Assembly (NCBI RefSeq): GCF_011082725.1
Contig: NZ_CP049715.1
Location: 372,001 to 436,000, forward strand
Length of the DNA stretch: 64,000 nt
Origin: Apibacter sp. B3706
Lineage (GTDB): Bacteria; Bacteroidota; Bacteroidia; Flavobacteriales; Weeksellaceae
Direction of reading: 5' to 3'
The notes beneath the pieces were generated by a model that saw nothing but the letters and a program-made list of their open reading frames with translations, was not told the origin of the DNA and did no database searches. The position numbers and the translations under genes were made by a program. Shown one piece after another: positions 53,923-61,687 of this stretch; position 1 is the stretch's first letter, and the number at the start of each line of letters is the position of its first letter.

Positions 53923-54612
53923 ATGAAAATAAATATTATAAAAAATGCATATTTTCTACTTTTTGTTGTGATTATAAACATTTCTGAAATAAAAGCACAA
54001 AAAGTTATAGATTTAACGGAGACTCATTTGAAAGCGATAAATACATTTATGACATTTGAAAAAATGGATGGCGATAAAGTAGTAAGAGTCATTAAGGATC
54101 CATCAATCAAGAAATTTGATGAACCTACTTATGTACGGATCAATAATGTAAATTTTGCCAATGGGATCATAGAAGTAAAAGTGTTAAGTCGAATTTTGGA
54201 TGATGCTCCGAATTTTGCCCGAGGTTTTATTGGTATAGCCTTTCATATAAATGATTCAAACTCTAAGTTTGAAAGTATATATGTTCGCCCTTTAAACGGA
54301 AGATCCGAGAATCAGGAACACAGAAACAGGACCATACAATATTTTTCTTATCCGAATTATAAGTATCAACGATTGAGAAATCAATCTCAAAATAAATACG
54401 AGTCCTATGCAGATATGGCACTAAACGAATGGATACAGTTAAGAATTGAAGTTCAAGGGCAAAAAGCTCAATTGTATATAAATGATAATAAACAACCCTC
54501 ACTCATCGTAAATGATTTAAAATTAGGAGGAAATGCGACAGGGGCTATCGGACTCTTTGTTGATGTAGGCACTGAAGGATATTTTAAAGATTTGAAGGTT
54601 TATCTACAATAA
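53923..54612 (+). CDS. Secreted concanavalin-like (LamG/DUF1080-type) protein
   Basis: The 229-residue protein has a signal peptide (about 1-25, ISEIKA-QKV) and one jelly-roll domain with alternating strands: FANGIIEVKVLSRI, RGFIGIAFHINDSNSKFESIYVRP, NEWIQLRIEVQGQKAQLYIND and ATGAIGLFVDVGTEGYFKDLKV. That pattern matches LamG/3-keto-disaccharide-hydrolase-like domains. It may bind or hydrolyse sugars outside the membrane. It starts 49 nt after the oxidoreductase gene. Confidence 0.8.
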   Translation: MKINIIKNAYFLLFVVIINISEIKAQKVIDLTETHLKAINTFMTFEKMDGDKVVRVIKDPSIKKFDEPTYVRINNVNFANGIIEVKVLSRILDDAPNFARGFIGIAFHINDSNSKFESIYVRPLNGRSENQEHRNRTIQYFSYPNYKYQRLRNQSQNKYESYADMALNEWIQLRIEVQGQKAQLYINDNKQPSLIVNDLKLGGNATGAIGLFVDVGTEGYFKDLKVYLQ

Positions 54613-54625
54613 TAAAACCTAAAAT

Positions 54626-54658
54626 AAAATTCCGACTCTATTTTAAAGTCGGAATTTT
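54626..54658. terminator. Bidirectional terminator before the dnaE 3' end
   Basis: AAAATTCCGACT (54626-54637) and AGTCGGAATTTT (54647-54658) form a 12-bp stem with A/T flanks on both sides. It serves the secreted-protein gene and dnaE. Confidence 0.85.
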
Positions 54659-54660
54659 TA

Positions 54661-57600
54661 TTAATTCAACCTGAAATCTAAATACAGATCGTTTCTTAAT
54701 ACATCTAAAATTTGTTTATTTATATTTACTCTTCGGTTCATTGATTGAGATTCTAAATACACATTGTTCTTTTTATCGATAATTTCAAAGTGTATATCTT
54801 TTGAACCTGCATTTTCATCACATACTTTATTTAAAGTAGTAATGGTATTTTCATCTAAATTTTCCAAGTTTATCTTAATGGTTAATTTTTTGGCATGTTT
54901 TCCGATTACATCGCTAAGTTCTTCGATATTCAGCACGTTTATATATACAAAGCCGTTATCTTTAATCATACCTACCGTGATTTTTACTAAAACAAATAAA
55001 TTAGGAATAAGATATTTTTGCAAATCCAGATAATTCTTTTTAAGCTTAAGAGAAATAGTACCTGTTTTATCTTCCAAATCAAAATAGGCGATTCTTGTTC
55101 TGCCGTCGTTTATTTCCTTATGCTCAAAACGAGAGATCATACCGGCAATATACACTTCCTTATTAATATAATTTTCTTTATTTTCATTAATTTCGGAAAT
55201 ATCAATAGGTTTAATCAACGCAATTTCGTATTTGTAATTATCCATTGGATGAGCAGATATATAGATACCTACTACTTCTTTTTCTCTACCCAATTTATAC
55301 ATGGTACTCCATTCTTCCGTTTCAGGAATTACCGGTTTCATAACATCAAATCCTTCATCCCCCAAGTCTCCAAATAAAGAATTTTGAGCAGAATTCTTAT
55401 TATCCTGATAGGCAATCCCGTATCTTACCAGCTTTTCAATAGTGCTGGTACCATTTTCTTCTTTAAAAAATTGAGCACGATTATTATTGGCTAATCCATC
55501 AAAAGCCCCTGCCAATACTAAATTTTCCAGAACTTTTTTATTTATATTTTTTAAATCTGTCCTTTCAAAAAATTCAAACAGATTTTTATATTTTCCCTTA
55601 GTTTGTCTTTCACTTACTACAGCTTCAACAGCATTTTCACCGATTCCCTTAATAGCTCCCATTCCAAAACGGATAGCACCTTTTTCATTTACGGTGAATT
55701 CATAATCACTTTCATTAACATCAGGTCCAAGCACTTCCAATCCCATATTTTTACATTCTTCCATAAAGAAACTCAAAGTGGTAAGATTGTTAAGGTTATT
55801 GCTGAGCAATGCGGCCATAAATTCTGCAGGAAAATGAGCTTTTAAATAAGCGGTTTGAAAGGCAATAAATGCATAACAAGTGGAGTGAGATTTGTTAAAA
55901 GCATACTGTGCAAAAGCTTTCCAGTCTTCCCATATTTTTTTTAATTTATCTTCAGGATGACCTCTTTCGATAGCTCCCTCAAGAAAACGAGCTTCCATTT
56001 TATTTAAGACTTGTATTTGCTTCTTACCCATAGCTTTTCTTAGCACGTCCGCATCACCTTTGCTAAATCCGGCTAATTTTTGAGAAAGTAGCATTACTTG
56101 TTCTTGATAAACAGTAATTCCGTAAGTATCCGCAAGATACTCTTCCATATCCTCTAAATCGTAAGAAATTTCTTCCTTTCCATGTTTACGATTGATAAAG
56201 TTGGGAATATATTGTAAAGGTCCGGGACGATACAAGGCATTCATGGCAATCAAGTCTTCAAACTTATCGGGTTGCAATGCTTTGAGGTGCTTTTGCATTC
56301 CGGGGGACTCGTATTGGAAGATCCCTACTGTATTTCCATTTTTGAATATCTCATAGGTTTTATCATCATCCAAAGGAAAATCATCAGGATTTAAAACTTC
56401 ACCCGTCCTTTTTCTAATAATTTCAATGGTATCGGCAATAATCGTCAAAGTACGTAAACCTAGAAAATCCATTTTTAACAATCCGGCACTTTCTACCACG
56501 GAGTTATCAAATTGGGATACCAACAAAGAGGAATCTTTAGCAACGGCAACCGGTATTAAATTAGTAATATCTTCCGGAGTAATAATTACTCCACACGCAT
56601 GAACTCCCGTGTTCCGTAAGCTACCTTCCAGTTGGTAAGCATTTTGTATTACCCGCCCTTCCAGGTCATATTGATTAAATTTTTGTTTGAGTTGAAGTAC
56701 AGGAACAGACTCCTCTTTACCGAAATCTTTAATTAACTCACTTTCTGTTTTATTTTTTAGCTTGGTTAAATTTAAGGTAGAGGGTAGGTTTTTTGATAAG
56801 CGGTCTGTATCGCTTAAGGGCAATTCAAGCACTCTTCCTGCATCCCTTATTGCGGAACGTCCGGCTAATGTACCGTAAGTAATTATTTGAGCAACCTGAT
56901 TTTCTCCGTATTTATCTACCACCCATTGAATGATTTTTTCACGTCCTCTATCGTCAAAATCGATGTCTATGTCGGGTAAGGATACCCGATCCGGATTTAA
57001 GAAACGCTCAAAAAGTAAATCGTATTTAATAGGATCTATATTAGTAATCCCTATGCAATAAGCAACGGCTGATCCGGCTGCAGAACCTCGACCCGGACCA
57101 ACAGATACGCCCATTTTACGCGCTTGTGAGGTGAAATCCTGTACAATGAGAAAATATCCGGGATATCCCGTTTTGGCTATGGTTTCCAACTCAAATTGTA
57201 AACGATCTTTAGTATCTTCGGATAATTGGTCGCCATATCTTTTTTTAGCACCTTCCCAGGTAAGATATGCTAAGTAGGCATTTTCTCCTCGCTTTCCTCC
57301 GTCCACTTCATCTTGAGGGTCTTTAAATTCATCAGGTATATCAAATTTAGGAAGTAAAACATCTCGGGTTAATTGATAAGGTTCAAATTTTTTGATAAAG
57401 TCTTCAAAATTTTCAATTGCTTCCGGTATATCTGCAAACAATTGAGCCATTTCTGTTTGAGATTTAAAATTATATTCATCATTAGGAAGACCGTATCTTC
57501 TTCCAAAACCTCTGCCCTTAGGGGTAGATTGTTTTTCTCCGTCTTTTATACATAAAAGGATATCCTGGGTTTCTGCTTCTTTTTTACTAATATAAAATGT

Positions 57601-59031
57601 ATCGTTTTGAGCTAAAACTTTGACTCCGTATTTTTTGGCAAATTTTATTAAAACTTTGTTGAGGTGTTCCTCTTCATCTAAATGGTGTCTTAATAACTCT
57701 ACATAAAAATCATCACCAAATAATCCATGCCAATAGATAAAGGCCTCTTCTGCCTGCTTTTCTCCCACATTTAAAATTAGACTGGGAATTTCTGAAGATA
57801 AACTTCCGGTAGTTGCAATTAAATTTTCTTTATATTGTTCAATAAGTTCTTTTCCAATTCTGGGATAGCCTGCATATAAACCTAGTTTATATCCTAATGT
57901 TGATAATTTAGAAAGATTTTTAAATCCTTCATGATTTTTAGCAAGTAATATCTGAGTATATCTACGATCCGGATTATCTTTTGTAAACTTATTTTGTAAA
58001 TATGTTTCAGATATATACAGTTCACAACCGATAATTGGTAAAATCTCATTTTTTAAAGGTTCAGAACCATTGCCTTCTAAAATTTTAGTATTATGATCTT
58101 TAATAGATCCATTAGCTTTTTTTATTTCATTGAGAAAAGCAAATGCACCCATCAAGTTGCCCGTATCCGTTACACCTAAAGCGGGCATGTTATATTCTAA
58201 GGTTTTTTTTATTAAATCAGAATGTTTACTGGTAGAAGTAAGTATTGAATAAACCGAATGATTGTGAAAGTGGAAAAAAGATGAATAATTTATTTCATCT
58301 ACAGATTTTTTAGTACTTTCTGATTTCCCTTTTAGTTGCTTATTAAAATCTTTGACCTGTTCACGAATAACAATATCAAAAGGTTGAAAAGGTTCAGGAT
58401 GAGTTTCAATAAAAGCACTTAATTCTTCTTCTGTAAAATTCAGCTTATTTGCACTTATTTGGTTTCGTCTAACCAACTCCCAAAATGCCTGAGCAGTAGC
58501 ATTAACGTCTGCCGCAGCATTGTGTGCCTCATCAAAACCATGCCCAAATAATTTTTCATATAATTCGGAAAGTTTAGGAAATTTAAATCCACCTCCCATA
58601 CCTCCGGGCAAAGCACAAAAATTAGTTCCCTCACGGGCTGTATCTATTAACGGAAGATCCGCAATATGGTTTTCAATTGATTTTCGATAAAATTCAGCTC
58701 CAACAATCGGGATGTCGAATGCTATATTTTGTCCGACTAAAATCGGATTATCTGCAAGCACCGCATTAAATTGATCCAATACGGTTTTAAGATCATGACC
58801 TTCCGCTAATGCTTTTTCGGTACTTATACCGTGAATTTTTTGAGCATTGAAAGGTATGTCGTATCCTTCGGGTTTAATTATATAGTCATAGTTTTCAATT
58901 AAATCACCATTTTCATCATGTAACTGCCAGGCAATTTGAACCATTCTAGGCCAATTGTCTGAATCGGAAACAGGTGCATTTGCATTGGCAGGAAGACCTG
59001 TGGTTTCAGTATCAAAAACTAGGAATTTCAT
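54661..59031 (-). CDS. dnaE: DNA polymerase III alpha subunit with fused exonuclease
   Basis: The 1456-residue replicative polymerase has an N-terminal DnaQ-type DEDDh exonuclease (about 1-190: FDTETTGLP, GQNIAFDIPIVGAEF, DEAHNAAAD). It continues with a PHP domain (about 250-470), palm with PDIDIDFDDRG (about 685-695), thumb/fingers (NALYRPGPLQYIPNFINRKHG; FNKSHSTCYAF) and an OB domain (about 1270-1350). Several PHP metal ligands are replaced (VTDTGN, YTQILLAKN, NDTFYIS), so proofreading presumably rests on the fused exonuclease. The gene stands alone on the minus strand. Confidence 0.96.
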   Translation of the reverse strand: MKFLVFDTETTGLPANANAPVSDSDNWPRMVQIAWQLHDENGDLIENYDYIIKPEGYDIPFNAQKIHGISTEKALAEGHDLKTVLDQFNAVLADNPILVGQNIAFDIPIVGAEFYRKSIENHIADLPLIDTAREGTNFCALPGGMGGGFKFPKLSELYEKLFGHGFDEAHNAAADVNATAQAFWELVRRNQISANKLNFTEEELSAFIETHPEPFQPFDIVIREQVKDFNKQLKGKSESTKKSVDEINYSSFFHFHNHSVYSILTSTSKHSDLIKKTLEYNMPALGVTDTGNLMGAFAFLNEIKKANGSIKDHNTKILEGNGSEPLKNEILPIIGCELYISETYLQNKFTKDNPDRRYTQILLAKNHEGFKNLSKLSTLGYKLGLYAGYPRIGKELIEQYKENLIATTGSLSSEIPSLILNVGEKQAEEAFIYWHGLFGDDFYVELLRHHLDEEEHLNKVLIKFAKKYGVKVLAQNDTFYISKKEAETQDILLCIKDGEKQSTPKGRGFGRRYGLPNDEYNFKSQTEMAQLFADIPEAIENFEDFIKKFEPYQLTRDVLLPKFDIPDEFKDPQDEVDGGKRGENAYLAYLTWEGAKKRYGDQLSEDTKDRLQFELETIAKTGYPGYFLIVQDFTSQARKMGVSVGPGRGSAAGSAVAYCIGITNIDPIKYDLLFERFLNPDRVSLPDIDIDFDDRGREKIIQWVVDKYGENQVAQIITYGTLAGRSAIRDAGRVLELPLSDTDRLSKNLPSTLNLTKLKNKTESELIKDFGKEESVPVLQLKQKFNQYDLEGRVIQNAYQLEGSLRNTGVHACGVIITPEDITNLIPVAVAKDSSLLVSQFDNSVVESAGLLKMDFLGLRTLTIIADTIEIIRKRTGEVLNPDDFPLDDDKTYEIFKNGNTVGIFQYESPGMQKHLKALQPDKFEDLIAMNALYRPGPLQYIPNFINRKHGKEEISYDLEDMEEYLADTYGITVYQEQVMLLSQKLAGFSKGDADVLRKAMGKKQIQVLNKMEARFLEGAIERGHPEDKLKKIWEDWKAFAQYAFNKSHSTCYAFIAFQTAYLKAHFPAEFMAALLSNNLNNLTTLSFFMEECKNMGLEVLGPDVNESDYEFTVNEKGAIRFGMGAIKGIGENAVEAVVSERQTKGKYKNLFEFFERTDLKNINKKVLENLVLAGAFDGLANNNRAQFFKEENGTSTIEKLVRYGIAYQDNKNSAQNSLFGDLGDEGFDVMKPVIPETEEWSTMYKLGREKEVVGIYISAHPMDNYKYEIALIKPIDISEINENKENYINKEVYIAGMISRFEHKEINDGRTRIAYFDLEDKTGTISLKLKKNYLDLQKYLIPNLFVLVKITVGMIKDNGFVYINVLNIEELSDVIGKHAKKLTIKINLENLDENTITTLNKVCDENAGSKDIHFEIIDKKNNVYLESQSMNRRVNINKQILDVLRNDLYLDFRLN

Positions 59032-59327
59032 AATACAAAGTTAGGGATTTCTTTATGAATCTAACTTTTAAATCTTAAGTTCCTTCAATATTTCATTTCT
59101 TAAAAATAACTTTGAAAGATATTGGAATTGAATAAAATAGAGTGAAATTTTACATTAAAAAAATTACAGGGTAAAGAAAGATTAGTTTCTATTTAAACTG
59201 AATGTAAAATATAATTTAACAGCCTGAAATTTTACATGTATTACATATAAAATATTTATAAGCAAATCATTTATTAGGTCTAATTTTTGATTTTTTATTT
59301 TACTAAAACAATAAAAAAACATAGTGT
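59032..59327. other. Gap between dnaE and a small gene, with a repeated motif
   Basis: About 300 nt, AT-rich. TGAAATTTTACAT occurs at 59143-59155 and again at 59225-59237, and its partial inverse ATGTAAAAT is at 59202-59210. No ORF is visible. Confidence 0.5.
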
Positions 59328-59612
59328 ATGGAAAATATTATTGAAAAACTTCAAAAAGAAGTAGGTCTCAGTGAAGATCAAGCGGTGAAATCTTTAAATG
59401 TAATAAAAGAATATATGGATAAAGAAGATTTACATGTTGATTGGGAAAAATTCTTTAAAGGGAAATACGAACATTTTAAAGATTCAGTATCTAATTTTTT
59501 TAGTAAAATATCCAATAAGGCAGAAGATTGGGGTGATAAAATAGGAGATAAGGTAGAGGATTTAACCACAGATGCGAAACGAAAAATTAGAGATGCATCT
59601 AAAAAAGAATAG
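59328..59612 (+). CDS. Small charged helical protein of unknown function
   Basis: The 94-residue cytoplasmic protein has an N-terminal helical part (IIEKLQKEVGLSEDQAVKSL and NVIKEYM) resembling the start of DUF937/DUF2780-like proteins. An amphipathic helix with repeated D/K pairs follows (NKAEDWGDKIGDKVEDLTTD), as in stress or CsbD/YtxH-like proteins. I assign no function. It has its own terminator and possibly operator repeats upstream. Confidence 0.7.
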   Translation: MENIIEKLQKEVGLSEDQAVKSLNVIKEYMDKEDLHVDWEKFFKGKYEHFKDSVSNFFSKISNKAEDWGDKIGDKVEDLTTDAKRKIRDASKKE

Positions 59613-59643
59613 ATTAAGTTTTTTAACTTATATAAATTTGTGC

Positions 59644-59675
59644 AAGAAGCTTATCAATTAAGCTTCTTTTTTTAT
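59644..59675 (+). terminator. Terminator after the 94-residue gene
   Basis: AAGAAGCTTA (59644-59653) and TAAGCTTCTT (59659-59668) pair around a 5-nt loop and are followed by TTTTTTATTT. Confidence 0.85.
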
Positions 59676-59863
59676 TTAAAAAAATCATTTTTTGATTTAA
59701 AAATTAGTATTTCGGCTATGAAAATAAGATAGATTTTAAATGAATTAATTTAATTAGGACTGAAATTGAAATCTAGTTTAAAAACCTATTATTTGTTTTA
59801 AATTCATGATAAAAAATTACTAATGTTTTTAATATAAAAATAGTTGATAAACCATAAAATATG

Positions 59864-59871
59864 TATTTTTG
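59864..59871 (+). promoter_or_regulatory. -7 box of lysC
   Basis: TATTTTTG is an exact match with GTTG 17 nt upstream (59843-59846). The start near 59878 leaves a leader of about 18 nt, so there is no room for a lysine riboswitch. Confidence 0.6.
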
Positions 59872-59895
59872 TATCTCTTCTATAATAGGATAAAA

Positions 59896-61215
59896 ATGTT
59901 AGTATTAAAATTTGGAGGCACCAGCGTAGGAAGTGCAGAACGTATAAAAAATTTAGCTGAATTAACTAAAGGTCAAAAACCGAAGATTGTTGTTTTGTCT
60001 GCTATGAGTGGAACAACTAATGCCTTAGTAGAAATATCTCAAGCTCTTTATGAAAAAAATACTTCTAAGGCGAAAGAATTAATACAATCTCTAGAAGATA
60101 AATACAGAAAGGAAATAAAAGATCTGTACAAGAATGAAACCATTGCCAAGAAAGGGAACGAACTTTTGGATGATTATTTCAATTATATAACTTCATTCCT
60201 GGATTTTCCTATATTTACTTCCAAAGAAGAAAAAATAATTTTGGCTCAAGGTGAACTTTTGAGTACTCATATGTTCCATTTTTACATGAGTGAAATCGGA
60301 GAAAAAACGATATTGCTTCCGGCGTTAGAATTTATGAGAATAAACAAAGACGGTGAACCGGATTTTCCTTATATAGAAGAACGTATTAAAGAAGAAATTA
60401 AAAAGTATCCTGATATAGATTTTTTTATTACTCAAGGATATATTTGTAAAAATGCTCAAGGAGACATAGACAATTTGCAAAGAGGGGGAAGTGATTATAC
60501 AGCTTGTATAATTGGCGCCGTAATTGATGCTGAAGAAATACAAATATGGACCGATATCGACGGGATGCATAATAACGATCCTAGATTTGTTAATAAAACT
60601 CATCCCATAAATGAATTAAGTTTTGATGAAGCTGCAGAATTAGCCTATTTCGGAGCAAAGATTTTACATCCAACCTGTATTCTTCCTGCACAGAAAAGAG
60701 GAATACCCGTAGCTTTGAAAAATACAATGCAACCTGAAGCTAAAGGTACTTTAATAGGTAATATTAATACTCCGGAAGGAATTCGTGCCGTAGCAGCAAA
60801 GGATGGTATTTACGCCATAACCATAAAAAGTGGTAGAATGCTATTGGCGTATGGATTTTTAAAGACAATTTTTGAAATTTTCGATAAATATAAAACCTCT
60901 ATAGATATGATTACCACTTCAGAGGTTGCTGTATCATTAACCATTGACAATCCTTCTAATTTAGAATATATATTAAAGGAATTAAGAGAAATAGCCAATG
61001 TAGAATATGAAAAAGATCAAACCATTATTGCCATAGTTGGAAATATTGCAAAAAATGAATCAGGTTATGCTGTTAAAATTTTGGAAGCTCTTAAAAATAT
61101 TCCTCTGCATATGATATCTTATGGAGGAAGTGAGCATAATATATCAGTAGTAATTGACAGCAAAAGTAAAAAAGAAGCTTTACAAGCTTTAAATACAACT
61201 CTTTTTGGATATTAA
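59896..61215 (+). CDS. lysC: Aspartate kinase (monofunctional)
   Basis: Phosphorylates aspartate at the head of lysine, threonine and methionine synthesis. The 439-residue product begins MLVLKFGGTSVGSAERI (KFGGTSV motif) and has GRGGSDYT-equivalent LQRGGSDYTACIIGA (about 194-208). WTDIDGMHNNDPR precedes two ACT domains (about 295-439). The open frame starts at a TTG (59869) inside the promoter box; the ATG at 59896 is correct. The ACT domains suggest feedback inhibition, probably by lysine or threonine. Confidence 0.95.
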   Translation: MLVLKFGGTSVGSAERIKNLAELTKGQKPKIVVLSAMSGTTNALVEISQALYEKNTSKAKELIQSLEDKYRKEIKDLYKNETIAKKGNELLDDYFNYITSFLDFPIFTSKEEKIILAQGELLSTHMFHFYMSEIGEKTILLPALEFMRINKDGEPDFPYIEERIKEEIKKYPDIDFFITQGYICKNAQGDIDNLQRGGSDYTACIIGAVIDAEEIQIWTDIDGMHNNDPRFVNKTHPINELSFDEAAELAYFGAKILHPTCILPAQKRGIPVALKNTMQPEAKGTLIGNINTPEGIRAVAAKDGIYAITIKSGRMLLAYGFLKTIFEIFDKYKTSIDMITTSEVAVSLTIDNPSNLEYILKELREIANVEYEKDQTIIAIVGNIAKNESGYAVKILEALKNIPLHMISYGGSEHNISVVIDSKSKKEALQALNTTLFGY

Positions 61216-61687
61216 AGATATAAGATAATTTAGTTAAATTTTAATAATAAATATATCATTAATCAAAATACCTTTAAGTTAATTACTTAAAGGTATTTTT
61301 TATATCGTAATTATACTATATAATCTAAATTGTAAATGCAATTTTATCGATGTAATGATTCTAATTGATTTTAGAAAATAGATAACATGTAACATAATTA
61401 TATTTTTTCAATATTAGAATCTATCACTACTAATTGTTACTTTAAAAATACCAACTAAAAATAAGTGCAAGTAATATAAAATTTATCCTAAAAAAACATT
61501 AAATAAACTTGAAAAGATGAAATAAAATAAAGGGAATGAATTTTACCGTTACGGTACTGTAAGAAAAATACAATGCTATGAATATTAATTATTTATATCT
61601 GGATAAATTTGTTTATTAGAAAATAAAAAATCAAAGTTGAACTATAATATTGATAAAAAATTTCTAATTTCGCAAAAAAATCTTAGC
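61216..61687. other. Gap between lysC and topA
   Basis: About 470 nt. It contains the lysC terminator (61265-61303), an isolated 13-bp palindrome TACCGTTACGGTA (61544-61556) and a near-consensus -7 box TAATTTCG (61665-61672) shortly before topA. No ORF is visible. Confidence 0.6.
61265..61303 (+). terminator. Terminator after lysC
   Basis: AAAATACCTTTAAGT (61265-61279) and ACTTAAAGGTATTTT (61285-61299) form a 15-bp stem followed by T-rich sequence. Confidence 0.85.

Noticed and set aside
59820-59895. Lysine riboswitch before lysC
   Set aside because: The predicted leader is only about 18 nt.
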